A stretch of 48,152 bases of DNA from a virus. Every line of letters starts with the position of its first letter. Within the stretch, counting starts at the first letter, position 1. The notes beneath the pieces were generated by a model. That model was not told where the DNA came from. It did no database searches and worked only from the letters and a program-made list of their open reading frames with translations. Location: the IMG/VR virus record IMGVR_UViG_3300048837_000334, positions 1-48,152 of that record. One strand, 5' to 3'. A program made the position numbers and the translations under genes. This document shows positions 31,415 through 39,163 of this stretch, piece by piece.

Positions 31415-32355
31415 GCCGTGGCCTCGCTGAATAGGTCCGGCTGCGCGGCGGCGCCGAGACAGGCGGGCGAGAAGAAGATCACCTCACGGCTGGCGTTCGC
31501 GCGGCCTCGCCCATCGCCCTGTGAGCCATATCCGCCGTGCGCCTTCCATGCGTGCACCTGCCAGCCATCCGGTACGGGGTGCGCGCCGTCGTAGGTGCAG
31601 AAGGCGATACGGAGTCGGGTGTCCTGCCCGTGCTCGACCGCCCACTCGTAGACGGCCTGCGACACGTCTTCGCTGGCGGCGTACTCCACCGAGTGCTCGT
31701 CTGAGGGATAGGGTGGGTCGAGAAACACGCCGGTCACGCCGTGCGTGATCGTGACGGACTCGCCGAGCACCCGCGTCCAGTCGCCTGACGCCACACGCAC
31801 ACGCCGCAGGCGGTCGGAGAGCGAGCGGAACCATGCGCCCATCCCGGCACTGCCGACGTGCACGAGCTGTCGGTGTACGCCCATCCCGGCATCGCCGACG
31901 TGTACGAGCTTTCGGGAGTCCTCATCGACCAGCCACGGGCCGTCACCAGCGCACCAGCCAGAGCCGATCCAGCAGCAGATACCCCACACCCACCAGCCCG
32001 CAATCTGCGCGTCGTAGAACGCTGGGTCGCCTTCCAACCGCTCAGTGAGTTCTGGCCGCTGCCCGACCAGCCACGCATGGCGCGCGTGGAGGTCGTTCTC
32101 GTTCACCGGCCAGTCAGCCCACCGCGCCACGGTATCCGGCTCGGCCTGCACGGCACGCCAGAAGTTCGCAAGTAGGCCGTCCTTGTCATTGACCGTCTCG
32201 GGGCCGTCGAAGGGCTGTGGGCGGTTCAGGAGGACGGCCAGCGAACCTGCGAACGGCTCGACGTAGTTCCGCACGTTGCCGAACGCGCGCCAGACATCAG
32301 CGGCCACGCGGCGCTTGCCGCCGAACCATGGGAAGGGTGCCTGCAGGAGGCTCAT
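31411..32355 (-). CDS. D12-class DNA adenine methyltransferase, 314 aa
   Basis: 'FPWFGGKRRV' (residues 8-17) is the D12-class SAM-binding start, 'YVEPFAGS' (31-38) is motif I, and 'DPPYPSDEHS' (near 211) is the catalytic DPPY motif. The enzyme should methylate adenine in a short target, perhaps protecting phage DNA or timing packaging; the target cannot be read from sequence. Unusually, the region before DPPY holds two copies of a 14-residue unit ('VHVGDAGMGVHRQL', then 'VHVGSAGMGAWFRS'). It sits in the chain of zinc-protein genes with 4-base overlaps on both sides. Confidence 0.9.
   Translation of the reverse strand: MSLLQAPFPWFGGKRRVAADVWRAFGNVRNYVEPFAGSLAVLLNRPQPFDGPETVNDKDGLLANFWRAVQAEPDTVARWADWPVNENDLHARHAWLVGQRPELTERLEGDPAFYDAQIAGWWVWGICCWIGSGWCAGDGPWLVDEDSRKLVHVGDAGMGVHRQLVHVGSAGMGAWFRSLSDRLRRVRVASGDWTRVLGESVTITHGVTGVFLDPPYPSDEHSVEYAASEDVSQAVYEWAVEHGQDTRLRIAFCTYDGAHPVPDGWQVHAWKAHGGYGSQGDGRGRANASREVIFFSPACLGAAAQPDLFSEATA
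31835..31918. repeat. Two 42-bp tandem units inside the methylase gene
   Basis: Units 31835-31876 and 31877-31918 are in frame and encode the 14-residue repeat. The first 34 bases of the units differ at only about five positions; the last part diverges. The spacing is an exact multiple of three. Confidence 0.75.
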
Positions 32356-32690
32356 GCCGCCCTCCCGCGCGCCGCCTGCTGCCGCTTGCGCGCCAGCGCC
32401 GAGCGGTACGCCGACAGCCCATTGCGATAGCCCAATCGGTACGCTTGGAGCGGCGACAGCCCCGCCACGGCGGCCTCGGCCCGTGCGTGCCGTTTCGCCG
32501 CCGCCGCGGCCGCCGCCTTCCGCCCCCGTGCGGACAGCGCCTCCTCGGACATCGCCACCACCCCGCCGTGCGCCGCACACGACGGGCTGCAGTACCGGCA
32601 GCCGGCCTTCATCTCGCGCGGCTCCTGACACCACGCGCACGGCCGCACGCAGGCGGGATACTGCCGTTTGCGCCACTGCGGGTAGCTCAT
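32352..32690 (-). CDS. Zinc-knuckle basic protein, 112 aa
   Basis: 'CAWCQEPREMKAGCRYCSPS' (residues 15-34), closed by a Cys one residue later, holds five of the zinc-type cysteines. An Ala/Arg-rich helix follows ('RGRKAAAAAAAKRHARAEAA') and then 'LSPLQAYRLGYRNGLSAYRS', a tandem helical motif. ATG 32690 overlaps the preceding stop by 4 bases. Possible DNA-binding protein; no family recognised. Confidence 0.6.
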   Translation of the reverse strand: MSYPQWRKRQYPACVRPCAWCQEPREMKAGCRYCSPSCAAHGGVVAMSEEALSARGRKAAAAAAAKRHARAEAAVAGLSPLQAYRLGYRNGLSAYRSALARKRQQAARGRAA

Positions 32691-33193
32691 GCCGCACCTG
32701 CCCGTGCCTGCGCGCGCTGCGCCTGTTCCGGCCGACACTGCGGGCAGTGCCGCACGAAGGAGTACGCGACGAGCGTTTCCGGCTCGATGCCGTCCCGTGG
32801 CGAGGGCGTAGCCGGCAGCACGCCGCGGTCCTCGCACAGCGCGCAGCGGTATTCCGCGTCCACGACCTGCATCCGCTTGCCGTGCAGCCGCGTGCCCGGC
32901 GCGTGAATGACCGCCTCACCCTTCGGGACGTAGCGCGTCTGTGGCGCCTGTGTCATCTCGGCCTGACGCTTCCGGCATAACTCCTGAATCAGACCAGCCT
33001 GGACGAATCGCGCCCCTGTCGAGACGCGCGCACGAGGAGCCTCCTGTAGCGCCCACTCAACCACGTCAATCGGATAGCGCGCGAGTTGCGACCACCAGTC
33101 ACGCATGGCGTCGTCATTGAGCGGCAGCACTTCCCCGAGGCGGCCGAGCCGTTGTAGGGCCGAGCCGAAGCGGTCGCGGTCGTCGAGTGTCAT
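32687..33193 (-). CDS. Putative helicase-loader-like replication protein with zinc finger, 168 aa
   Basis: The helical N-terminus ('PLNDDAMRDWWSQLARYPID' followed by 'VVEWALQEAPR') has the spacing seen in small phage helicase loaders. The C-terminal half carries 'CALCEDRGV' and 'CPQC', a zinc ribbon about 35 residues apart. It lies just after the replication-initiator-like gene and its small zinc neighbour, so a role in loading the replicative helicase is inferred. No phage helicase is seen, which fits use of the host helicase. Confidence 0.5.
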   Translation of the reverse strand: MTLDDRDRFGSALQRLGRLGEVLPLNDDAMRDWWSQLARYPIDVVEWALQEAPRARVSTGARFVQAGLIQELCRKRQAEMTQAPQTRYVPKGEAVIHAPGTRLHGKRMQVVDAEYRCALCEDRGVLPATPSPRDGIEPETLVAYSFVRHCPQCRPEQAQRAQARAGAA

Positions 33194-33585
33194 GATGCGC
33201 GCTCCTCTCGCCACTCGTCGTAGCCGTCCATCAACAGTTGCCGCGCCTTCTCTGACTCGACCTTCGCGAGACAGTCCCACGGCCCCGTGCGGTCCCATGA
33301 CTCGTACACGTAGGGGTCGATGTGCTCCCACAGTGCGCCGAACATCCATGAGCCACACACGAGCGCCTTCCTGATCTCGCGGCACTCCGCGCAGGTCTTC
33401 GACGTCCATGGCCGGTCATAGCCGGACGTCTTTCCGGCCACATGCTCGTACATCTCGCCACGCCGGATGGTGCGCCGACACTCACAACACCGATGCTCTT
33501 TGCGCGCGCGGCGCATCGTCTCGCTGTAGAAGTCGTTGCCGTCGTCGTAGCCCATATCAAGGCAAACGTCCGCGCAGCCGCTCAT
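33190..33585 (-). CDS. Zinc-finger protein, 131 aa
   Basis: 'HRCCECRRTIRRGEMYEHVA' plus 'SKTCAECREI' give two CxxC sets with Gly-Glu-x-Tyr between them, a pattern common in small phage proteins. The first cysteine region is preceded by two more cysteines ('CADVCLDMG'). The C-terminal part has many aromatics and a helix ('ESEKARQLLMDGYDEWREE'). Unknown function. Confidence 0.65.
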   Translation of the reverse strand: MSGCADVCLDMGYDDGNDFYSETMRRARKEHRCCECRRTIRRGEMYEHVAGKTSGYDRPWTSKTCAECREIRKALVCGSWMFGALWEHIDPYVYESWDRTGPWDCLAKVESEKARQLLMDGYDEWREERAS

Positions 33586-34388
33586 CGCGCACCTCCTGCG
33601 ACCAGCCCGTCTGCCCAGCCGTCCGTGACCTTTGACGCCGCCGCCGACAGCGGCTTGACTGTCGTGCCCTGCCACTCGCGGAACCGCGCCCGCCAGAACT
33701 CCCACGTGGTGTCGCCGACGGTGCGCCCTTCCCACTCGGCCTCAGTCGCGCCGTACCACGCCAACAACCGCATGTCCGCGTCAGGGCCGCCGAGCTTGCC
33801 GCGGAGCTCGTCGTGCAGCATCTGCGGCACGTCGAGGCCGCGAGACGATTGCCAGGCGCAGTGTGCTTTCCGCCGTTGCGTCGGCATGGCGCCGGGGTCG
33901 GCGAGGTAGGGGTCCTCGGTGGCGCCAGTGGCGGGCGGGCGCGCTGTTCCTGCGCCTCCCCCTCCTCCACTCCCACTCCCTCTTCCACTACCACTCCCAC
34001 TACCATCACGAGATTCCGCGGCGGATTCCGTCGTGGAATCCACCTTGGAAGGTTGCGATGTTCCGCGCTTACTCTCGCGCCACTTCCGGCGTCGCGACTG
34101 GACGACTGCCGACGTCTCCTGCCAGTCTGCGAAGTCGTGAATCCGGAAGCCGTCCGGATGCGCCGTCCAGAGCGGCGACTTGCCATGGATGGGCGTCGCG
34201 GTGAGCTCGCCGACCACGCGCGCTGCCTTTGGGTGGAGCGAGGGGAGCATCGCCGACGGGATGAATCCGTCGGTCAGGTGCTCCTTGCTCCAGCACAGCC
34301 CGTGTAGCCAGAGGCGTAGGGCCGCATCGCTCAGGGGCGCGTGCTTCGGGCTGGTGAGGATGCCCGTGTGGATGCTGACACTTGCCAT
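33582..34388 (-). CDS. Putative replication initiator (O-like), 268 aa
   Basis: Residues 1-95 form a winged-helix-like domain ('PLSDAALRLWLHGLCWSKEH', 'DGFRIHDFADWQ'), as in the N-terminal domain of phage replication proteins. Residues about 110-155 are a low-complexity Ser/Gly/Arg linker. The C-terminal domain has Trp-rich helices ('TTWEFWRARFREWQG'). Such proteins bind repeats at the phage origin; I see no clear iterons here, though the Gly-Ser linker DNA is repetitive. ATG 34388 follows GGGGG. Confidence 0.6.
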   Translation of the reverse strand: MASVSIHTGILTSPKHAPLSDAALRLWLHGLCWSKEHLTDGFIPSAMLPSLHPKAARVVGELTATPIHGKSPLWTAHPDGFRIHDFADWQETSAVVQSRRRKWRESKRGTSQPSKVDSTTESAAESRDGSGSGSGRGSGSGGGGGAGTARPPATGATEDPYLADPGAMPTQRRKAHCAWQSSRGLDVPQMLHDELRGKLGGPDADMRLLAWYGATEAEWEGRTVGDTTWEFWRARFREWQGTTVKPLSAAASKVTDGWADGLVAGGAR

Positions 34389-34396
34389 GTCGCCCC

Positions 34397-35077
34397 CTAC
34401 GACGCACGCACCACAGGCGTCTTCTCTTCCCACACGCGAACGCCAGGGATGCGCGTCGCGCCCTTCAACGCCCGCACGACGCCGCCGATGGCCTTCTCGT
34501 TGACACTCAGGTACTCGCGCGGCACGGCGGACTCATTGTCGACCTGCCAGCGCCACTCGCTGCGGTAGCTGATGCCGTCTACCTTCGGCGCCGCCGTGGG
34601 CAGCGTGATGATGGGCGCAGGCGCCGCGATAGCCTGCTCGACGACGGCCATGGCTTCTGCCTCGGACACGCCCTGCGCCTGCAGCATGGCGGCCTCCTGC
34701 AGTGCAAACTCTTCCTCACGGCGCTTGGCCTCTGCAGCCAGTTGGGCCTCTTCCTCGCGCTGCCGGCGCTGCTGCTCGGCGTTCCATGCGGTCATCTCGC
34801 GGCGCAGGCGCGCCTCTTCCGCCTCGATGGGCTTCAGTTCCTCCGCACGGCGGCCGGTCAGCGCCTTGTGCGCCTGGTTGGCCTGCTTCACCAGCGGCTC
34901 GAACCAGTCGGTGATGTGCTTCTTGAGCGAAGCCAGCCCCTTCACGCGCTCCGCGGCGAGGGCGTAGCTGGGCGCGTCGATGACGCGGATGGCCTGCGAC
35001 TCCTCGACGGCCATGCGCGACTCGCGGGCCATTTGTGAGGCGTCAGGAATCTCGAAACTGATGATCTCGGCGTTCAT
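34397..35077 (-). CDS. Coiled-coil recombination-module protein, 226 aa
   Basis: Residues 20-130 form a long charged coiled coil ('RRQREEEAQLAAEAKRREEE'). The C-terminal 65 residues are globular and beta-containing ('YRSEWRWQVDNESAVPREYL', 'KGATRIPGVRVWEE'). The C-terminal pattern is common in phage proteins encoded next to annealing proteins and exonucleases. No catalytic motif is seen. It overlaps the exonuclease gene by 4 bases. Confidence 0.6.
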   Translation of the reverse strand: MNAEIISFEIPDASQMARESRMAVEESQAIRVIDAPSYALAAERVKGLASLKKHITDWFEPLVKQANQAHKALTGRRAEELKPIEAEEARLRREMTAWNAEQQRRQREEEAQLAAEAKRREEEFALQEAAMLQAQGVSEAEAMAVVEQAIAAPAPIITLPTAAPKVDGISYRSEWRWQVDNESAVPREYLSVNEKAIGGVVRALKGATRIPGVRVWEEKTPVVRAS

Positions 35078-35745
35078 GCGGCACGTCCTCCCTGCTGCTC
35101 GATGGCCCGGTAGACCGTGAGCGCAGCCATGGCGATCTGATAGTCACGCGGGTCGGTGTAGACGTCCGCGCGATACGTGCCGTCCCTGCGGACGGCGATG
35201 CTGATACGGGTGATAGGGTCGGCCTTCGGGTCGAAGTCGATCCACTCGAGCGGTGGCCGGTCGCGCAACATGCGGGCGTACAGGGCCAACTGGTAGCGCG
35301 CAGCGACCATGTCCGGGTTGCCGCTCTTGAGGTCGGCGACGGCAGGATGTCCATCCCACCAGCCGACCGCGTCCGTCGTGCCAGCGAGGCCGTAGGCGGC
35401 ATCCCACAAGCGCACCTCCTGGGCCAGCACGCGGAAGCGTGAGTCCTTCAGGAACCGCGCGTAGGCGTCGATGTACCCCCGCTCCGACTCGTCGACGGTC
35501 GTCCAGTCGAGCGTGCCCTCGGTGAGGTACTGCGCGGCCTTGTGGACGCGCGTGCCGCGGTCGCGGGCCTTCTCGAGGATGCCGGCTGGCACCCCCTCGA
35601 AGTTGATGAGCCCCACGGTCCGCAGGACGGTCGTCACGCTCACGAGGTCGCGGGCGCTGCCGTCGACACCGACGAGGGTGTAGCGGTGCATCTCCGCGTC
35701 GAACTCGAGGCGCGGGAGGGTTTCGGCGGCGAGGGTGGCGTTCAC
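35074..35745 (-). CDS. PD-(D/E)XK exonuclease (RecB/Cas4-like), 223 aa
   Basis: Catalytic set: H68 in 'RGTRVHKAAQYL', E110 in 'VLAQEVRLWD', D125 in 'AGTTDAVGWW', D138 and K140 in 'AVADLKSGNP', and Q152/Y156 in 'YQLALYARML'. This is the RecB-type nuclease order, and the enzyme should resect DNA ends. It is paired with the upstream annealing-type protein and the RusA resolvase, forming a complete recombination module. The gene overlaps both neighbours by 4 bases. Confidence 0.88.
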   Translation of the reverse strand: MNATLAAETLPRLEFDAEMHRYTLVGVDGSARDLVSVTTVLRTVGLINFEGVPAGILEKARDRGTRVHKAAQYLTEGTLDWTTVDESERGYIDAYARFLKDSRFRVLAQEVRLWDAAYGLAGTTDAVGWWDGHPAVADLKSGNPDMVAARYQLALYARMLRDRPPLEWIDFDPKADPITRISIAVRRDGTYRADVYTDPRDYQIAMAALTVYRAIEQQGGRAA

Positions 35746-36929
35746 TGATCGTCTCCCCCCGGCTCACGCTCTCCGGCTGCCTGCTCGATGTCGGCCGACA
35801 ACAACACCAGCACGTCGCCGTTCTTGCTCGGCACCTTCTTGAACGTGATGGCCGCGAAGTGGTCGGAGTCGGCGATACCCACCAGCGTGGCGTACAGCCC
35901 CTCGTCCTTCGTCTCGACGGTGCCTCCGACAAAACCAAGCGGCACGGTGTCGTCGCCAGTCACGTCGATCCGGTACACCTTGCGCGCCTTGTCGAACATG
36001 GCCTCATTGACGCGAACCCTGGCCTCCATCACCTGCGGGGCGGTAGTGGCAGGCGCCGCCTCCGGCGAGGCTGCCGGTGCAGATGCGGCGCCTGCGGTGG
36101 TCTCCGTGGCGGCAGGCGCAGACGGCTCCGGACGGGCCATCCGCTGGGGTTCCTTGGCGATCTCCGGGAAGGCGTCATCGACCGTAACGTCTCCCTCCTT
36201 GAGCGCGGTCGCGATGCCCTTGAGCGTGGCAAGGTGGTCGAGCGTGATGTCCTCGACGCCAGCCACCTTGATCGCCGCGAGCAGGCGGGCCTCCGCGACG
36301 CCCATGCGCTGGAAGTAGGCGAGCATCTTGGTCCGCTTCGACACCAGCGTCTCCGCATCGCCAATCGCCACGCGCCGGGCGGCCTCGTAGATGGGCTGCC
36401 AGAACGCCTTGGGGATGACGCGGAACACGGTGTTGCGGTAGGCGATGGAGTTGGCCGCGTTCGACGTGGTGGTGATCATGTCGTCGCCGTACTTCTTCGA
36501 CGGGATGACCTTGCCGTTGCGGTCCTTCTTCTCACTGGTCGTGATGCGCCGCCGCACCTCGAAGGCGACGGCCACGTTGCGCTCCAGATCCCAGGACGTC
36601 CCGCGCGCCACGACGTGCGTGTCCGTCTCCTCGACGATGCGCGCCTCGGAGCGCATGTGCCCCCATGTGGACGCCATGATCTCGGCCAGTCGCGCGCTCG
36701 GCCCTTCGATCGTCTTGCCGTCACGCGGCACGGCGTAGAAGCACTGCTCGGCGATCTCCTCGCTGAGCGTCGCCAGCGTCATCGCCTCCTTCATGACCTT
36801 CGACACGCTGCGCGGATACCGCTTCGCCGTGGCGATCTGGATGTCGATCTCGCCGCGCGTCTGCGCCTCGAGGCCGGTCTGGACCGGGACGACCTGCTCG
36901 GAGACTTCGGGTTCGTGTACGGCGTTCAT
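35742..36929 (-). CDS. Putative single-strand annealing / recombination protein, 395 aa
   Basis: Residues 40-215 contain conserved-looking blocks seen in phage recombination loci: 'CFYAVPRDGKTIEGPSARLA', 'DLERNVAVAFEVRRRIT', 'TSNAANSIAYRNTVFRVIPK'. An Ala/Pro-rich linker follows (about residues 265-300), then a beta-rich C-terminal domain ('VPLGFVGGTVETKDEGLYAT'). I recall this pattern from genes next to exonucleases, but I am not certain of the biochemical activity. Its coupling to the exonuclease supports an annealing or DNA-binding role. Confidence 0.65.
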   Translation of the reverse strand: MNAVHEPEVSEQVVPVQTGLEAQTRGEIDIQIATAKRYPRSVSKVMKEAMTLATLSEEIAEQCFYAVPRDGKTIEGPSARLAEIMASTWGHMRSEARIVEETDTHVVARGTSWDLERNVAVAFEVRRRITTSEKKDRNGKVIPSKKYGDDMITTTSNAANSIAYRNTVFRVIPKAFWQPIYEAARRVAIGDAETLVSKRTKMLAYFQRMGVAEARLLAAIKVAGVEDITLDHLATLKGIATALKEGDVTVDDAFPEIAKEPQRMARPEPSAPAATETTAGAASAPAASPEAAPATTAPQVMEARVRVNEAMFDKARKVYRIDVTGDDTVPLGFVGGTVETKDEGLYATLVGIADSDHFAAITFKKVPSKNGDVLVLLSADIEQAAGEREPGGDDQ

Positions 36930-37324
36930 CGTGCCCTCCAGATCGCGCGCTCCCGCGCATCGTGCGTGCGGTCGTCGTCCAGCGCGGACGGCCCGACGGG
37001 TTCTGCGGCGCGGACCATGTCCTCGGCGCGCTCCCCGATGACGTCGTAGAGCGCCTGCAGCGCGTCCACGATCGGCGTGTCGGCCGGCAGGTACTGCAGC
37101 ACCTGCATGGCGACCAGTGAGCTGATGTCCTTCTGGCTCATCAGCGCCAACGTCTCGGCCTGGGCGCGCTCGCCGCGCAACACGGAGCGCAGCAGCTTGT
37201 CCGACTGGCGCAGCCCGCGCAGGATGCGGTCCTCGGTGGACTCCGCGGTGTGCAGCGTGACGAGGCTGTGCAGCCCCTCGTCCCGCAGCGTGTGTGTCGT
37301 GTAGACGCGATTTGCTCGTACCAT
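36926..37324 (-). CDS. Hypothetical early protein, 132 aa
   Basis: ATG 37324 has GGAGGGG eight bases upstream and was preferred over ATG 37372, which has no ribosome binding site. The sequence is helical ('ILRGLRQSDKLLRSVLRGER', 'VDALQALYDVIGERAEDMVR'). No family recognised. It starts the recombination module and overlaps the annealing-protein gene by 4 bases. The space before it (37325-37378) holds a short palindrome. Confidence 0.55.
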   Translation of the reverse strand: MVRANRVYTTHTLRDEGLHSLVTLHTAESTEDRILRGLRQSDKLLRSVLRGERAQAETLALMSQKDISSLVAMQVLQYLPADTPIVDALQALYDVIGERAEDMVRAAEPVGPSALDDDRTHDARERAIWRAR

Positions 37325-37343
37325 GTCAGAGGCCCCTCCATCG

Positions 37344-37359
37344 GGCCGGTTGTCCGGCC
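37344..37359. repeat. Perfect short palindrome before early gene
   Basis: GGCCGG-ttgt-CCGGCC is a 6-bp perfect stem with a 4-base loop, located between the HNH stop and the ATG of the 132-residue gene. It could form a hairpin at the leader or be a protein-binding site. Confidence 0.45.
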
Positions 37360-37378
37360 GGTTGCCGTTCATTGGCGA

Positions 37379-37960
37379 CTAGGCCGTTCTCAAGGCGTCG
37401 CCAGCCGCAAACTGGCGACGCCTTGCGTTTTCTAGAATCGCGCGTACGTGAGATATGAAGTCCGCAACTGACATCCGGCCCTTCATGTAGTTGCATCGCG
37501 CACACGCGGGCACGCAGTTCTTGTTCGTATAGGGCTTGTCGTTATCGACGCGGTCGATACCGTTGCTGGTGAACGTTCGGCGGATGGTCGCCACTGGCGG
37601 GTGACCACAATAGAAACAGTCACCGGCAACTAGACCCACGAACTCGTCTTCAGTCAGTTCAAAGGCAATACCGCGCCTACGAGCGCCGCTCTTATAGCCC
37701 CGGAACACCCTGGAAAATCCGGCGTGGCGGTCCGGTCGGTGCGGCGTCAGGTGTCTGCCGCCGGCCGGAACACCGTGCCCACAGCCACACGAATTCGTGA
37801 CGCCTGCCCTCAACCTGGTCCCGCGTACAGACGCGATGTGCCCGCAGTCGCACTGGCATGTCCAGTAGGCCTTCCCCCCGATTACGCGGTCGAAGTCCAG
37901 AACAAGGAGTCGGCCCGCGCGCAGCCCTTTCATGTCCATGCGCTTCCTGCCGGGCCTCAC
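37379..37960 (-). CDS. Free-standing HNH endonuclease, 193 aa
   Basis: The C-terminal half has 'GDCFYCGHPP' and 'NGIDRVDNDKPYTNKNCVPA' ending in 'CARCNYMKG', the zinc-containing HNH type common in phage mobile endonucleases. The N-terminal half has a small domain with 'CQCDCGHIASVRGTRL' and 'NSCGCGHG', a second cysteine module likely to bind DNA. GTG 37960 has GGAGGA five bases upstream; ATG at 37939 is an alternative. It sits between regulators and recombination genes with no functional link, as expected for a homing element. The last codons contain a perfect 13-bp inverted repeat. Confidence 0.85.
   Translation of the reverse strand: MRPGRKRMDMKGLRAGRLLVLDFDRVIGGKAYWTCQCDCGHIASVRGTRLRAGVTNSCGCGHGVPAGGRHLTPHRPDRHAGFSRVFRGYKSGARRRGIAFELTEDEFVGLVAGDCFYCGHPPVATIRRTFTSNGIDRVDNDKPYTNKNCVPACARCNYMKGRMSVADFISHVRAILENARRRQFAAGDALRTA
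37392..37424. repeat. Perfect 13-bp inverted repeat in the 3' end of the HNH gene
   Basis: AAGGCGTCGCCAG (37392-37404) pairs fully with CTGGCGACGCCTT (37412-37424) around a 7-base loop. It lies within the last 12 or so codons. On the plus strand it is followed by GCGTTTTCT, so it could stop antisense transcription; on the minus strand no U-run follows. Confidence 0.7.
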
Positions 37961-38037
37961 GCGCTCCTCCTGTCATGCTGCCCTACGCCCTGCACACAGC
38001 CCGCGCCCGCGCAGACGATGGCGTCGCGGTCGTGCAT
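37957..38037 (-). CDS. Possible micro-gene, 26 aa
   Basis: ATG 38037 has GAGGA about six bases upstream and follows the preceding stop; its TGA overlaps the HNH GTG start. The peptide contains 'CAGAGCVQG', a cysteine pair. It may be a remnant left by the HNH insertion or a coupling leader. Low certainty. Confidence 0.3.
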   Translation of the reverse strand: MHDRDAIVCAGAGCVQGVGQHDRRSA

Positions 38038-38038
38038 G

Positions 38039-38278
38039 TCAGTCCTCGCCCCGCCGAGCGATGCGCGCGGCGCGATGGTCGTCCGTGTAGATGCGTGCCG
38101 GCGCCTCCTTCGGCTCCTGCGACGGCAACTCCACGCCGAGCGCCAGCGCGAGAAACCGCATGTCGTGCTGCAACTGCTCGATCTGCAGCGAGAACGTCTG
38201 CTCATGGCCGGCGACGTTCTTTTCCAAGCTCTCGACGCGCGCCATGAGTGGACGCACGGGACTATTCGTGGTGTGCAT
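38039..38278 (-). CDS. Small coiled-coil protein, 79 aa
   Basis: ATG 38278 follows GGGGAG. Residues 14-45 are a coiled coil ('RVESLEKNVAGHEQTFSLQI') followed by a basic tail ('DDHRAARIARRGED'). It resembles small phage proteins of unknown role. It overlaps the preceding gene by 17 bases. Confidence 0.5.
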   Translation of the reverse strand: MHTTNSPVRPLMARVESLEKNVAGHEQTFSLQIEQLQHDMRFLALALGVELPSQEPKEAPARIYTDDHRAARIARRGED

Positions 38279-38441
38279 GCTGTGCTCCCCTCTCGATGTG
38301 TGCCTGCTCGGCAACGACGATGCTGATCGCAACAGAGACCAGCGCGTCGTCCTCGTCTTCGGCCGTCAGGTCGTAGACCGGCGGCAGCCCACGTCCCTTC
38401 GCGAGCAGGTTGCAGAACTCGCGACGCTCGCGGGTCGTCAT
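38262..38441 (-). CDS. Small early protein, 59 aa
   Basis: ATG 38441 overlaps the preceding stop (ATGA) and the frame runs to TAG 38262-38264. The peptide is amphipathic and acidic ('LTAEDEDDALVSVAISIVVA'). It fills an otherwise empty space and fits the coupled-gene chain, so I regard it as real. Function unknown. Confidence 0.55.
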   Translation of the reverse strand: MTTRERREFCNLLAKGRGLPPVYDLTAEDEDDALVSVAISIVVAEQAHIERGAQHAHHE

Positions 38442-38788
38442 CGCGCCTGCCTCTCGAAGTAGTCCGGGTCGGTGGTGGACTCGCGCGTCGTGAACATGCC
38501 GGCCAGTTCGGGATGGTCAGCCATCAACTGCCGTGCATAGAACGCCCTGAAACTGTTATTGAGCCGGTACGGGTCGCCTTCCGTCCGCACGGTCGACAGC
38601 CACCGCAGGCGCTCGAACAGGAGCGCGATGCCTACCTGGCGCACGCCACGCGCGCGAAGGTCACGGGCAATCTCGACGAGCTTCTGCATCACGTGCGGGT
38701 TCTGTGTGTGGAAGGCGCGGGCACGGGCCGCCAGCGCCGATTCACTGGCCTCGAAGGGCAGCACGGGCGTGTCGGTCCACGTCACCAT
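38438..38788 (-). CDS. Hypothetical early protein, 116 aa
   Basis: ATG 38788 was chosen because the earlier frame lies over the neighbours. The sequence is helical with a compact core ('RQVGIALLFERLRWLSTVRT', 'LNNSFRAFYARQLMADHPEL'). The spacing recalls short phage proteins of the early region; no family name. It overlaps the small membrane gene by 7 bases. Confidence 0.6.
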   Translation of the reverse strand: MVTWTDTPVLPFEASESALAARARAFHTQNPHVMQKLVEIARDLRARGVRQVGIALLFERLRWLSTVRTEGDPYRLNNSFRAFYARQLMADHPELAGMFTTRESTTDPDYFERQAR

Positions 38789-38919
38789 TCGTCGTCCTCG
38801 TCGCCGTAGCCGCGATCGTTGGTGGCGATGTCGTAGATGACGCACGCCACTGTTGCCACCATCGCAAACGCCAACAGATGCACCACTACCTGCCACGCGA
38901 ACCACCAGCCCTCAGACAT
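38782..38919 (-). CDS. Very small membrane protein, 45 aa
   Basis: One membrane span covers residues about 5-28 ('FAWQVVVHLLAFAMVATVAC'), with an acidic C-terminal tail ('NDRGYGDEDDEW'). Overlaps both neighbours. Could be an early exclusion or toxin-like membrane peptide; no direct evidence. Confidence 0.5.
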   Translation of the reverse strand: MSEGWWFAWQVVVHLLAFAMVATVACVIYDIATNDRGYGDEDDEW

Positions 38920-39163
38920 GCCGCCCTCCTCGCTCTGTGCGCGCCGGGAAGCGCCACGTGGGCCCGTCCCATCCACTGCGACCGTCGCGCCGCGCGATGG
39001 CCGTGCGCGTCCGCTCCGTGACGTGGTCCTGCTCGTCACCAGGCACGTAGGCCCGAATGGCCGCGAGGACTGCGAACGATGCGGCGGCGACGAGCGCCAG
39101 CACGAGCACGGTCCCGCACACCGCCAGCAACGCCGCCGATCCGACCAGATGCAAGACATCCAT
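38912..39163 (-). CDS. Small membrane protein, 83 aa
   Basis: ATG 39163 overlaps the preceding stop (TGATG) after GAGG. A long hydrophobic segment at residues 5-40 ('LAVCGTVLVLALVAAASFAV') makes one or two spans, followed by a charged cytoplasmic tail. Adjacent to another tiny membrane protein; together they may alter the host envelope early. Unknown function. Confidence 0.55.
   Translation of the reverse strand: MDVLHLVGSAALLAVCGTVLVLALVAAASFAVLAAIRAYVPGDEQDHVTERTRTAIARRDGRSGWDGPTWRFPARTERGGRHV

Noticed and set aside
31835-31918. A CRISPR-like or diversity-generating repeat
   Set aside because: There are only two adjacent units inside a coding frame, no spacers, and no reverse transcriptase in the genome.
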